From NCBI GenBank assembly GCA_965153455.1, contig OZ234499.1, positions 18,658,271 to 18,722,270 on the forward strand: DNA of 64,000 nt, written 5' to 3'. Below, in pieces: positions 50,556 through 61,640 of this stretch; the first letter of the stretch is position 1, and the number at the start of each line of letters is the position of its first letter. A program made the position numbers and the translations under genes. The notes under the pieces were generated by a model that ran no database searches, was not told the DNA's origin, and saw only the letters and a list, made by a program, of their open reading frames with translations. The stretch comes from Sphagnum compactum. Taxonomy: Eukaryota; Bryophyta; Sphagnopsida; Sphagnales.

Positions 50556-51872
50556 TGGATGCATGTTGGAAAGAATTCTATGCAAAGTGAAGGTGGCAAG
50601 GCTGTTCTGAGTTCCAATTGATCTGGAGTCCAATAGACAATTGGTAAAGCATCAGAACAAGACAAGATTTGTACAATGTAGTCCTTAGTCCTTGGTGCTT
50701 GATTCATCACACAAAACAAGGCTGTGTCGGACTAGGAATTCAGGTCTTTAAGGAGGAGATTGTTCTAGTGAACAGGGCGGCAGACAGGTAGAGAGATATA
50801 AGGAAAAAAGACAAAGCACAAAACAGAAGATTGTACTCCTGACAAACATGAGCAATGATGTTCTGTGTCTGACAAACTCCCACAAACCTTCCTGCCAACT
50901 GAATTCAGTGTACAAGTGGAAGAATCTTCTTCAGCTTGTATAAAGAAAACCTGAGTATTTTTGCACTTGCAGTAGCTTGCTGTCTTCTGTTGTGACCATC
51001 TATATATTGTTCTGAAAGCTTGACAATTGTGTGATGATTACAAATGATGAGCTGCATCTTACCCTAAAAAATCCTTGCAGATCTCAATCCCAATGCCACC
51101 CACATTTATTATGCCTTGTACATGCCTTACATGAGCTGCATGCTTTGCAATGTCAGTTCTATGTGGAGGATTTCAACACATCAGAAAACAAATGAGAATT
51201 CTCTTTGTTCTTGTGTTCCTAGAACCAAACCCTATATGTCCTGAGCTAGCTGTTGGAGTAAGAAAGAAAACACCAGCATTTTCTCTATTGCGCTGCTGGG
51301 TTTTTCACAAGTGGAGTAGAGCTCTGAGAGAGAGAGATGGTGATTCCTCCTTGCACGAGTGCTGCAACTCTTCTCTCACCCAAAAGAGAAGTGATTGTCT
51401 TTAAGTGTGATTTCTATACATCTTCCCCCGAACGATAAAACGCACTTTCTCAGCACATCATCTCTCACAGGCTAAGAAACAAGAGAGGAAATCAAACCAG
51501 ATCGTTTTGAAGACGAGCGAGAAAAACAACGTTGCTCACGACATCATCTCTCTCACAGTTGATAACAGATGGAATCCAGCGAGGTCGGTTGAAGGCGAGC
51601 CAGAGAAACCGTTGTTAGGGTTCAAAGATCTGGGAATCTGTTGTCATATTGCTTCGACCTTCTTGGAGTGTTGTGGCTTGAGGCATGAGAAAGCGAGAGA
51701 GACACATAGAAGAGAAGACAGATTCGTCTGAAGCTTTTCCCAGAGAAAAATTTGTGCGCGTGAGAGAGACAGAGAGATTCATCTGAAGCTTTTTTCAGAG
51801 AGAAATCTGTGCGCAGTCTTCAAGAGAAGAGACACATCCAGAGGGCAGAAGTAATCTTACTGGAAGACGGGA
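50556..51872. other. Spacer between carrier and SOSS-B genes
   Basis: It should hold the carrier 3' region and the SOSS-B promoter and leader. The stretch at 51690-51850 has repeated GAGAGACA/CAGAGAGA words and two near copies of AGATTCATCTGAAGCTTTT. No further gene was recognised. Confidence 0.5.
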
Positions 51873-53501
51873 ATGCAGCAATCAAATGGCTCAGCAGCAG
51901 CAGCAGTTACATTATCATCAACTGCGCCGCTCCAGCAACAACAACAAACAGCATCCCCTCCACTTCTGCCTTCTGTTCTCATCAAGGTAACGCTCTGCAA
52001 CACAAATCCCTCTCAACTTTCGTTTCTACACAACACGGCTAGGTTTCAGACTTCTCTCAATGGGTACTCAGATTTTCCTCAGGAGGAAGAATGTCTCTGA
52101 GAAGGTCCTGATTGGAAACACACACTGTAGCACCCCATCTACTTCTCTGACTTTACTTCCTTCTCAGGAAGAAGAAGGAGAAGAAGAAGAAGTTCTGAGA
52201 GGAAGAAGTAAGAAGTCTGAGACCTCCAAAAACCCACATTTGTCTGCATGTGTTTGTGTTGAAATTGAGCTCTGATTTTGAACTTTTGAGAATCCAGATG
52301 GGTTTGCAGGTTTAGATTAATTCGCATGTTGTTTCCACTTCAAAATGATGAGCTTCTTGTTGATTTTTTGATTGTGTATGATACCTACATGTTTCTGCCT
52401 ACTGCAGTGGAGCTCCTTGAGTTTCAAAGTTTAGAATGCAGATGTTTTACAGGTTTAGGGTTAGGTTTAGGATCTTCGCAGAAAGAAGATGTCTGAGAAG
52501 GTCTTGATTGGAAACATAACAGTGCATCTGTGGATTTGTGCCTTCAAAAATAGCATGTGTTTGTGCTGAAATTGAGCTCAGATTTTTGAGGTTTTAGGAT
52601 CCAGATGTTTTTGCAGGTTTAGGATTAGCATATTCTTTTCTGTTTTGATCATGAGCTTCCTGTCAACTTCATCTTGAATCTGTGTGTTTGTGCTGCAGTG
52701 GAGCTCAGATTTTGATGTTTAGCATGTAGATGTGTGCAGGTGTATGATTAGTGTTTTTCTGCGTTTTGATTATGAGAATTGGAGCTCAGGTTCTGAAGTT
52801 TAGGATACACATGTTTGTAGGTGTATGATTAATGTGTTTTTGCATTTCACTTATGAGAACTGGAGTTTGGGTTTTGAAGTTTAGGATGCAGATGTTTGCA
52901 GGTGTATGATTAGTGTGTTTCTGCATTTCACTTATGAGAAGTGGAACTTGGGTTTTGAAGTTTAGAATGCAGATGTTTGCAGGTTTAGGATTAGTCTTTT
53001 TTTGGCATTTTATTTCTTAGCTTCTCATCAATTTGATCTTTGTTCTAATCACAATTTTATCTCTGTGTGTGGTTTGATCAGGATCTGCGACCTTCTCTGT
53101 CAACCAATTTCAGTGTGACATTTATAGTTCTGGAAAAAGGGGCACCAACTCGAGTTGGGGAGGGTCTGATGTGTGTTGCACTGGTTGCAGATGCAAGTGC
53201 ATCTGTACACTTGCAATTGCTTGGGAACGAGTGCGAAGCTTTCCAGCCTGGTGATATTGTCCGGCTCACAGGTGGGCTCTTCTCCTTCCACAAATCAAAC
53301 CTTGTATTGTGCACCGGAAGGAAAGGAACACTGGAAAAGATTGGCGAGTTTACTATGGTTTTCTCAGAGACCATCAACATGAGCAAGATCCAATGGGTTC
53401 CTGACCCCATGAACCCAAAAGCATGGAATCCAGTGGGTCTCAATCATGGACCTGGTGGTGGACCATTGAGTAACTCCCGTGGTGGAACATATCACCAGTA
53501 G
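51873..53501 (+). CDS. SOSS complex subunit B-like OB-fold protein
   Basis: In animals the SOSS-B (hSSB/NABP) proteins bind single-stranded DNA and help double-strand-break repair; plants keep a homologue. Two exons, 51873-51986 and 53082-53501, give 177 residues. After a Ser/Ala/Gln-rich leader of about 33 residues, the OB fold runs from LIKDLRPSL to GEFTMVFSE. Family landmarks are FIVLEKG, VADASASVHLQLLG, the QPGDIVRLTGG strand and the LYTGR-like LVLCTGRKGTLEKIGEF. The C-terminal tail is Gly/Pro/Asn-rich (MNPKAWNPVGLNHGPGGG), as in this family. The 1,095-bp intron contains a minisatellite. The start ATG is followed directly by the in-frame leader. Confidence 0.9.
52240..53010 (+). repeat. 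Degenerate minisatellite of about 82 bp in SOSS-B intron
   Basis: Seven or so units repeat TGGAGCT(C)(A)G(A/G)TTTTGAAGTTTAGGAT, GCAGATGTTTGCAGG and TGTATGATTAGTGTGTTTCTGCATTTCACTTATGAGAA in order. The last four (from about 52700) are regular; the first three are longer and more diverged. A second motif, GTCTCTGAGAAGGTC(C/T)TGATTGGAAAC, occurs at about 52090 and 52490. Confidence 0.85.
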
Positions 53502-54100
53502 TAGTTTTACTAGCAATATGGTGGCTCAGTTGATAGACTGTATATTTCTGTATACGATCCGACACTTTGTGAGCAATGACTCTCCTCGTAAGGTTACAAC
53601 TCCTCTCATTGTTATGTTACCATGAAATGGTCAAGTGGTTGTGGTGAATTCTCGTGGTGAATTCTCTGCAATTTGAAAGATCTGTATTTCTGTAGATGGC
53701 TGCAAAAGCTTTCTGAGTCTCTCTAGCTTGTTGGAGAGTGACTGCAGACATGAGCTAAATTACAAGAAGAGAGGTTTAAGTCCATTCTGAATAGAAAACT
53801 GCTCTTTGGACATGAACTTTAGAACAGGTTTGGCGGGTATTCAACACGTATGTAGATCAAGCAATGTGGTCTCCTACTCAGAAAACCTAGCTAGAGATGC
53901 TATGCAGCAATAGGGAGCTCTTCAATCTGACAAGAAGAATCTGAAGTGCATCCACTAGTGCCTTGTAGTGACGACCATTTTCATATCTTTCTGTCTCTCA
54001 AATACACTCAAGCTCTGTTGTACGTAGACTCACAAGCTCGTGCAGCTTTGGTTTTCTTGATGCACTCACTGTGGGGCGTTGCTACTGCTTTATGGTCAAT
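53502..54100 (+). other. 3' region of SOSS-B and spacer
   Basis: It is likely the untranslated tail of the SOSS-B gene. No further gene was recognised. Confidence 0.45.
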
Positions 54101-54104
54101 GAAG

Positions 54105-54680
54105 AAGTGCATTTTTTGGGAACCATGGTTCTGAAACTCTAAGAACCGCCCTGATAACCACCGGGGGTCTGTTCCCTGTTTTTTTTTTAATGACTGCCCA
54201 ACACTGTGACGAACAAGGGATGTGGGAACATGGGAACTTGGGCTTTGTGTCTTTAGTTTATTTCTAATAGTTCTGCATCAGAGAATAATAGTACGGGCAG
54301 TTTTTTTTTTTTTTTTTTTCCATAAAATTGGAGAACCATGGTTATATATATGTCAGGAACTGGTTATTTGAATTTTTGGGAACCGTGTGGTTTGAACCTT
54401 AAGGAACCACCCTGGTAACCATTGGGGGTCTGTTCCCGGTTCTGGAAACCAGCCTCCACGGATTTGAACGGTGAGTGAGGAACGAGGGATCGCGGGAACG
54501 TGGTGTGTCATATTGTTACACATCGGGAACCGGTTACTTGAGTTTTTGGGAACGGTGGATAAGATCACTAAAGAACCGCCCTGATAACCGCCGGGTCTGT
54601 TCCCGTTTCTGATAACAGCCCCACGCTGCTTCGAGCAGTAAGTGAGGAACAAGGGAACAAGGGAACTTGGGAACGTGAGA
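54105..54680 (+). repeat. Three-copy repeat of about 170-240 bp upstream of FTR1
   Basis: Each unit carries TTTTTGGGAAC(C/G), AAGAACCGCCCTGATAACC (or AAGGAACCACCCTGGTAACC), GGGTCTGTTCCC, then GTGA(C/G)(G/T)(A/G)A-ACAAGGGA and GGGAAC(T/G)TGG. Units start near 54105, 54363 and 54530. A T20 run separates the first two. The array ends about 240 bp before the FTR1 TATA box. Confidence 0.85.
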
Positions 54681-54915
54681 GCGAGTCGTCATTGGTTCCG
54701 CAGCTGCTGAACACGCCAAGAGTGCGACGGCAGCGTGCGGTCAACTACCACTGCGCGTGCCTCCCTCGTGGAGTACACGCTCTTTCTCGCTCCCTGGCGG
54801 AGCACAGATTCTTCCGCCGTTTTCCGCGCTGCGCAACTGCAGTCAAGATTCTTCCTTCCTTCAACATGCTTGTTGCGCTCGCCGTTGCACATTTGATCAT
54901 GAGCGCAGATTGCAC

Positions 54916-54922
54916 TATAAAA
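54916..54922 (+). promoter_or_regulatory. TATA box of the FTR1 gene
   Basis: The sequence TATAAAA lies 132-138 bases upstream of ATG 55054. It sits in otherwise GC-rich DNA, which makes it stand out. Transcription would start around 54947-54955. Confidence 0.55.
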
Positions 54923-54955
54923 ACAATCTGCCAATCTCCCACCTTCTGCACGCAA

Positions 54956-55011
54956 TGAGCTCTTCACATGGGGAAAAAATTCTTCTTGGAATTTTTTTTT
55001 GGGGGTTGTAG
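54956..55011 (+). promoter_or_regulatory. Upstream open reading frame in FTR1 leader
   Basis: ATG at 54956 opens an 18-codon frame (MSSSHGEKILLGIFFWGL) that stops about 40 bases before ATG 55054. If the message starts near the TATA box this frame would be met first. It could lower translation of the permease or, if a splice exists near 55020 (TTTGCAG), could be part of a spliced leader. Its use is inferred. Confidence 0.35.
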
Positions 55012-55053
55012 TCTTTGCAGTGGACGGACCTCGACTCTAGTAGTGTTTTCAAT

Positions 55054-56073
55054 ATGGTGGTGCAGCTCTTCAGTGTGCCTGCATTCTTTATATTGTTCCG
55101 GGAGACGTTGGAAGCGGCGATCATCTTGTCTGTGATGTTGATTCTCGTGGAGAAAATCTTTGCCCATGACCCGAGTCTGAAGCGGCGAATGCAGTGGCAT
55201 GTGTGGTTGGGTGTGTTGATGGGTGTGGTATTATCCCTGGCAGCAGCGACCATCTTCGTTTCTCTCTATTACACCGTCGCGAAACACGCCTGGGAGAATT
55301 CAGAGCCGCTTTGGGAAGGTATCTTGAGTTTGATCTCCGTGATACTCATTACGCTCATGGCTTTTTCCATGTTCAGAGTCGATACATGGAAAGCGAAATG
55401 GGAGAAGAAGCTCACCAAGGTCACAGTACAAATGTCCTTGAATCTAAAGCAGGCCCACGGTGATCAGGTACCACGACAACCCAATTCTCGCAGCAGCAAC
55501 AAGTATGCGCTCTTCTTACTCCCCTTGACCATTGTGGTCCGTGAGGGGGTGGAGGCGCTCATCTTTCTCGCCGGTGTAGGGTTACAAGGCTCTGCCAAGG
55601 CTGTACCGATTCCTGCAGTGCTGGGAGCTTTGTGTGGCATTCTCACAGGCTACTTGCTGTACAAGGGCGGCCGCAGTCGAGTGATGGGGTTCAAGTGGTT
55701 CCTACTGGGCTCCAGCATACTGCTACTCCTCATTGCGGCGGGTCTCTTCGCGGGATCCGTGCACGAGTTCGAGGAATTTTACACTCATGATAAGAACCAG
55801 CAGCACTATTTGTGGCTTTTGCGGCATTGTTGTGATGAGAATCAGGATGGCATTTGGAAAATCCTGAATGCTATCGTGGGTTGGCGTGATGAGGCGACTG
55901 TGGGCACACTGGTTTCTTATGTTTGTTACTGGGTTTTCGTGGCCTTCGCATTTACGCTTCTGTGCATCAAGTGGAGGAGAGATGCTGCAGCAGAGGAGCG
56001 CCAAGGCGTTCACATGAAGACGGACGCACCGTCCAATAAGAGTGAAGCAGCAATTGCAGCGCCTGTAATATAG
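55054..56073 (+). CDS. FTR1: FTR1-type high-affinity iron permease
   Basis: FTR1 permeases take up iron, usually after oxidation by a partner ferroxidase. The gene is one uninterrupted frame of 339 residues from ATG 55054. The two iron-transfer motifs are RETLE (residues 16-20) and REGVE (163-167), in membrane segments 1 and 4 of about seven. The C-terminal GWRDEATVGTLVSYVCYW resembles fungal Ftr1 proteins and less so the bacterial EfeU form. The N-terminus MVVQLFSVPAFFILFRE also matches fungal starts, which supports this ATG. No multicopper ferroxidase gene lies nearby. Base composition is visibly richer in G and C than the neighbours and there is no intron, unlike the other genes in the window. 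This fits acquisition from a fungus or a retro-copy, but neither is shown. The C-terminal tail from about residue 310 is polar. Confidence 0.93.
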   Translation: MVVQLFSVPAFFILFRETLEAAIILSVMLILVEKIFAHDPSLKRRMQWHVWLGVLMGVVLSLAAATIFVSLYYTVAKHAWENSEPLWEGILSLISVILITLMAFSMFRVDTWKAKWEKKLTKVTVQMSLNLKQAHGDQVPRQPNSRSSNKYALFLLPLTIVVREGVEALIFLAGVGLQGSAKAVPIPAVLGALCGILTGYLLYKGGRSRVMGFKWFLLGSSILLLLIAAGLFAGSVHEFEEFYTHDKNQQHYLWLLRHCCDENQDGIWKILNAIVGWRDEATVGTLVSYVCYWVFVAFAFTLLCIKWRRDAAAEERQGVHMKTDAPSNKSEAAIAAPVI

Positions 56074-56094
56074 TAGACACTTGCAATACTCCCT

Positions 56095-56462
56095 TTTTTT
56101 GACATATGCAGCCCTTTTTTTGCATTCAGAATCACTGGTTGACTGAATCACTGAACCTCATAACTCACCTTCTTCTATCTCACATATCCAATATTTTTCC
56201 ACATTTGGAGTCACTGGTTGACCAAACTACTGAACTTCATAACTCACCCTCTTCTAGCTCACACATGCAGCTTCTTTTTTTTGCATTCCCAATGAGAACA
56301 ACTGAACCTCATAAACTCACCCTCTTCTATCAGCTTTTTTTTCACATTTGCAGGGACTGAATGACTGAACCTCATAACTCACCCTCTTCTATCAGCTTTT
56401 TTTTCACATTTGCAGTGACTGAATGACTGAACCTCATAACTCACCCTCTTCTACCTCACATA
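56095..56462 (+). repeat. Tandem repeat of about 75 bp, five copies, downstream of FTR1
   Basis: Each unit contains CACTGGTTGACTGAATCACTGAAC or GACTGAATGACTGAACCTCATAACTCACCCTCTTCTA, then TTTTTTTGCATT or TTTTTTCACATTTGCAG. The last two copies are almost identical. The array starts 20 or so bases after the FTR1 stop codon. Confidence 0.9.
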
Positions 56463-57730
56463 ACCAGTAAGTTGGACACCTTGTACAATTGGTTACATCC
56501 AGGAACCAGCTCTAGCATTTTTCAAAGTTATTTTTCAACAATGTGCAGACCAGTGTTGGCTGGTTCTTCCTTTTGAAGAGAATCTTGGGTTCGGTTCCTT
56601 CGTAACAGGATCTGAGGTTCCTGTTTTGACACTTTAAAATAATTTTCGTAGGTTCTCCAAATGTGGATTTGAGCCCAATTCTTCAATTTTCTAAATTTAC
56701 AATTACAATTTTGACATTTTTTTTCCAAATTACCTTCAAGCCAACTTCAAACATTGGGTCTAGTTTCATATACACCTTACATAGTCCCCGAGACTGGAGA
56801 TTGTATATGTACAAAGTTCCATAACAAATTAAACCGTAGAATTATATAGATACAAAGTTTTAGTACAAATCAAAACTCATGGCGTACCTATAAAGTTCAA
56901 CCTCCCTACTTAAAGAACTTGAACATCTTTTCAAGAGAATTTTTTCACAGTTTTGATTTCATGTCTATCAAAAGGGTAGTGTCACCAAAAAACAAGGGGA
57001 ATACTTTTTGCAGTGTGCACATCCCCATTGCTGGACATCCATGTTCTAAAATATGTTTCTGAAACTTTTACTAAAGCATGACAATTCTGATTCAAATATT
57101 CTTCTTTTTCAAGATCTTAACAAACATCTAAGTTCTATGGCCTTAATTATATGGATCACAAAGGATTAGGCACTTATCTTGATTTCCTCTCTGGGAGTCA
57201 ACAGGTTGTTTTATGTGGCTAGCAACTCATACCCAACAACAGAATCCCCACAGAGATTAACTCTACTATTTCAACATGGATCAGTCTCAGAGATTGGATA
57301 GAAATTCAGGGCAGAGACAGATAGTCCGAACATCACTACTTCCCAGCATCCCCTTAGTCCCAAAAACCTCCAGAGCTCCCACTAAATAGCAAGTATTTTT
57401 CTCAGGACAAAACACATTCCATACCCAGTTCAAAATCCTTAAAAACATCACACATGTGCTGCCACACAACCAATCCAGAAATCCTAAACACACTCATCTT
57501 CTCCCTTGTGTTGGTCCCTACAAAAACACATGCAATAATTCTGGACCTTTTCTTGACATTCTTAGCACACCGGAAGTTTTCTCGTCAGGATTCTTCTGAT
57601 CTAATCCTCTTGATCAAGTTCTGTTTTTACCTATTTACCACATCCCAAAATCAAAATCTGACCACACTTTTGAGTCCTACAGCAAGTCCAATAACTTAAC
57701 TTCTTTTTCGTCACACCCCAGCACCTGTCC
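56463..57730. other. Intergenic DNA, nothing recognised
   Basis: Short frames only. The retroelement remnant starts just after this stretch. Confidence 0.5.
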
Positions 57731-58072
57731 TCATCACCCCAAAATGCCCAATTTCTTCGTGTATATTTCAATCAACATTCTACGTTCTGTAGGCCTAGGT
57801 ACAACCAAGTTCTGGAAGAACAGGGTATCCTCTAACCAATGATACCTCATCATCCATTTCTTAGCCCTATCTATGTTGGCAGTGTTATCAAGCTCAGCTT
57901 CCAGATGTCCACCAATGAGCAAGGCAATTGACACATTGTCCTCCCATATATCCATTTGCCTTGCCTAGTCATCTTCACTTTGTCCCTCTGTCTCCACACT
58001 CTTGCCCTGTTGTCTGTTTTTGGCTGCATCCACCATGATTTGGGCTTCAACCACCATGCTTCTATAATCCAT

Positions 58073-59440
58073 TTAATCCATACGAAGCAATCCTTCCTCT
58101 GAAGGTGAATCTGTACTTGGTCCTCCATAGTCGCCAACAAGGTGATGTTCTTCAACATCATTTTCAACTTGTCCAGTGGGTAGCAATATAAACACATTGA
58201 TGTTAACCTCATTGGTAGCATTACTCCTTGCAGATGCTGGTGTGATTCCCAGTTTCTCTTCCTGTTCCATCACTTCACTTCCAAAGTCTTCATCTTCTTC
58301 CGAAGAACCAATAGGATTTTGGCTTAAAGCATCAACATTCAAGTGTTTGTTTCCTGCTCGATGAATAATTTTGAACTGAAAATCCTGCAACATTACAATC
58401 CAACAACCTCTTCTACCATAGGCATTTGAAACAGTGGCTAACCACTCCAAAGGTTTATGATCTGTGCGCAACGAAAACGGGGTTTAGTAAAGTTATTGCT
58501 TGAAATACATGATACCCCAAATGAGAGCATAACACTCTCCTTCCATGGGATGAAAACGACGTTGTACTAGAGATAAGCCCTTGTTGGCATAAACAATAAC
58601 TTGTTCATGTCTTCCAGCTTTTTGTGACAGAATAGCTCCAACAACCCTTGTAGACCAATCAACATCTAGGATGAATGATTTGTTGAAATCTGGTCTAACC
58701 AAAACAAGTGTTTCCACAAGTCTTCTTTTCAACATAATAAAAGCTGAGTGGCATATGGGCGTCCAAAGAAACTTACAATCTTTCTTTGTTAATGCGAACA
58801 GAAGCTCCGCAATCTTGGCATACCCAAAAATGAATCTCCTATAGTACCCTGTCAGTCCCAGAAATGCCCTAACATTTGTGGTTGTTTTGGGTGTTGGAAA
58901 ATGTTGGACTTCTGCTATTTTCCTGGGATCAGGTTGACATCCAGCATTGTCCACAACATGTCCCAGGAATGTAATGCTCTTGGATCCAAAACGACATTTG
59001 CTAAGATTCAATTTGAGATTAACTCCCTTGAGTTTCTAAAGAACTAGTCTGATGTGACCTAAATGTGCATTCCAGGTCCCACTATGTATACTGACGTCAT
59101 CAACAAACACTTTCACAAATTGGTTAGTCCATTCCTTGAATATGTCAGCCATGGTCCGTGAGAACATATTGGTGGCGTTTTTCAATCCGAATGGCATAAC
59201 ATTCCACTCATAGAAACCTGATTTGGTGATCATTGCTATTTTTTTAACATCATCAGGAGCCATGGGTATCTGCCAAAACCCTGACTATAAATTAAGGGCT
59301 GAAAACCACTTAGAATGCCCTAATTGATTCAAAACATCCTCAATCAGTGGCATGGGAAAAGAGTAACGCCTTGTCTGATGATTCAGTGGGCGGTAGTCTC
59401 CTCAGAATCTTCAGCTTTCATCTTTCTTCATTGGCAAAGT
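58073..59440 (-). pseudogene. pol: Ty3/gypsy reverse transcriptase-RNase H pseudogene
   Basis: The order is DYRPLN, MPLIEDVL, the VMPFGLKNA block, the FVDD polymerase motif (the usual YVDD with Phe), the LGHVV-type thumb and GYYRRFI. RNase H follows with TDHKPLEW and a closing HRAGNKHLNVDALS. A TGA lies just before GDYRPLN, a stop interrupts ALNL-SGFW near 59290, and further frame breaks occur upstream and near 59030 and 58480. The copy cannot encode an active enzyme. Confidence 0.88.
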
Positions 59441-60295
59441 TACTTTGTAAGCGTATTCCGATGCACTCTTACACATCTTTCCCAAATCCACCAAAGCTTG
59501 TATCTATCTATTAATTTCAGCTTCTTCCCAAAAGGATAGCCGTCCCAGAGTCATATGGCACGAAGGTAGTCCTTGGGTATCAATGGTATGCTCTCCCACA
59601 GAACATTCCATGCAAATACCTCTTGAAATTCCTCCAGAAGATCCCACAACTGTTTCTGTTGTTCTTCATTCAAAGACTCATCCAATCTTATCCTACTCTT
59701 GATCCAGGTCCACCTACTATTATCAATCAAATCATCAGATATTTAAACTAAATACAAATGTGCATTGGGTTCAATGTTTTTTCCCAGTATCTGCTACATC
59801 CGAGCATCCTCTTTTGCAGCTGCACATTTGATCCACATCGTTTTCAAAGAACAATCCCTCAAGAATGTTTTGATGTTGCTCATGTAATGTCAAATTAAAA
59901 ACTTGCATTGGTGGTTCCCCTTCAATGATCAAATCCTCCCATGATCCTTTAGTTTTTCAATCTCGTCTTCCAGATTCAACATCATCTCTTGAGGGCCATC
60001 CTCCGTCCTTCCTTCATATTCTGTTGTCTCCTCCTCAGAAGAAAACTCATCATTGAAATCTTCAGGGTTTAATGCACCTAACATGTCAGCCCAGTCCTTA
60101 ATTTGCAACTATCACATCTTTCTGTTGAATAGCTCCTCTTATACATTACATTTCTCTTTAGATCCTTCAAGCACCTGTAACATGTTCACTACATTCAGCA
60201 GCAATACTTCCACTTTCGTCTCGGGTTCGTTACGAACCTGTATGACGCCCTTCTCCACATCCATTACTACTCTTATTTTGATAAGGAAATTTAAT

Positions 60296-60557
60296 CCAAG
60301 GAACAAATCGTAGTTGTGAGTGTCCACCACGAGGAAAATCATTTGACATATGATACCTCCCACCTTCACTGGAAGTTCAGCAACCCTCCAAGTGCCTGCG
60401 TTACTATACCAAAGGTTGTCTTATAAGTTTCATGGCCAGTCACCAAATGCATTATGCCAAGTTCCCTAACAACACTAGTTGCCATGATTGACATAGATGC
60501 CCCAATATCTACCAATCCTTCAATCATCGCTTGATTAATCTCAACAGCCAAATGCAA
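60296..60557 (-). pseudogene. Retroviral-type aspartic protease fragment, copy 1
   Basis: The active-site motif reads DIGAS, where the usual one is D-S/T-G-A, so it is changed at the second position. Flanking words are INQAMIEGLV and MATSVVRELG. The frame stops near 60366 and continues in another frame toward FLGLNFL. This arm is nearly identical to the plus-strand arm, which keeps DTGAS. Confidence 0.85.
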
Positions 60558-60783
60558 GGTTTTACTGTCGTGAGTTTTGTTGACACTAACCCTTCAAATT
60601 GCAGGAGTTGAATGGGCAGCAGTTACCTGATTTCTCTGGCCTTTTGCATCCTTTCTCTTTCTAGTTAGTTTAAGCAATCCCTCCAAATACTCCAATTCCC
60701 CTGGAATTACAAGAATGATCTCCATGGGAGTTAAGGAAATCTTTCCTTTGATGAAATGAAAAAGAATTTTTTACTTCACAATT

Positions 60784-61144
60784 GTTTCAGCGTGCCCTAA
60801 ACTTGTAGACACAAGGCCAAAATGTGCCAAATGTGGAGGTGGGCATAAGATTAACAATTGTGGTTTGAAATGTTCTTTCTATCTTGGATTAAGGCATATA
60901 GAAGAAAGATGTTGAAAGAAATTTGCAAAAGGTTTGCTTGCCACTATAAACTTCTTGGAAGTTTTGGTTGATGATGAAGAAGCTACTCTGGCAAAATTGA
61001 ACCTTGTTTGTGGTGAAGACCAGCATATATTCTTTGGGGTGAGAATCCCAAAAAGGAGATTGCCCATTACTGCTAATCCAGCAGAAGCATAAGAAAAGTG
61101 AACACAAAAGATGAACAGAGAAGAGCAAACATGGGATCTGAAAT
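60784..61144 (+). pseudogene. Gag nucleocapsid fragment with zinc knuckle
   Basis: On the plus strand the frame reads CPKLVDTRPKCAKCGGGHKI, and the CCHC knuckle is CAKCGGGHKINNC (C-X2-C-X4-H-X4-C). A second knuckle has lost its second Cys (CSFY). A TGA then replaces what was probably a codon before KKFAKG. This is the gag end of a Ty3/gypsy element and lies between the two protease arms. Confidence 0.75.
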
Positions 61145-61640
61145 AGTTGTGAAGTCAAAAATTCTTTTTCATTTCATCAAAGGAAAGATTTCCTTAACTC
61201 CCATGGAGATCATTCTTGTAATTCCAGGGGAATTGGAGTATTTGGAGGGATTGCTTAAACTAACTAGAAAGAGAAAAGATGCAGAAGGCCAGAGAAATCA
61301 AGTAACTGCTGCCCATTCAACTCCTGCAATTTGAAGGGTTAGTGTCAACAAAACTCACCACAATAAAACCTTGCATTTGGCTATTGAGATTAATCAAGCG
61401 ATGATTGAAGGATTGGTAGATACTGGGGCATCTATGTCAATCATGGCAACTAGTGTTGTTAGGGAACTTGGCATAATGCATTTGGTGACTGGCCATGAAA
61501 CTTATAAGACAACCTTTGGTATAGTAACGCAGGCACTTGGAGGATTGCTAAACTTCCAGTGAGGGTGAGAAATATCATATGTCAAATGATTTTCCTTGTC
61601 ATGGACACTGACAATTACGATTTGCTCCTTGGATTGCCTT
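61145..61640 (+). pseudogene. Retroviral-type aspartic protease fragment, copy 2 (inverted)
   Basis: This is the second arm of an inverted duplication. It follows the zinc knuckle in gag-protease order on the plus strand. The protease frame 61371-61562 has the intact motif DTGAS with INQAMIEGLV and MATSVVRELG. The element ends at about 61640 with TTGCTCCTTGGATT, so no reverse transcriptase follows. Confidence 0.85.

Larger units (their letters stand above)
57734..60783 (-). mobile_element. Degraded Ty3/gypsy retrotransposon fragment
   Basis: Read on the minus strand it runs protease (about 60557-60296), a broken linker, reverse transcriptase, RNase H and only the first part of an integrase zinc-binding region (57955-57734), in Ty3/gypsy order. 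It carries stops and frame breaks, has no integrase core, and no LTR was found, so it is dead. Its protease end is the arm of an inverted duplication (see 60784-61640). Confidence 0.88.

Noticed and set aside
54353-54967. Minus-strand frames over the array upstream of FTR1
   Set aside because: They are repeat translations, with no recognisable domain or splice structure.
55015-55054. Starting FTR1 at 55015
   Set aside because: That position is a TTG codon, not ATG; ATG 55054 fits the fungal-type N-terminus.
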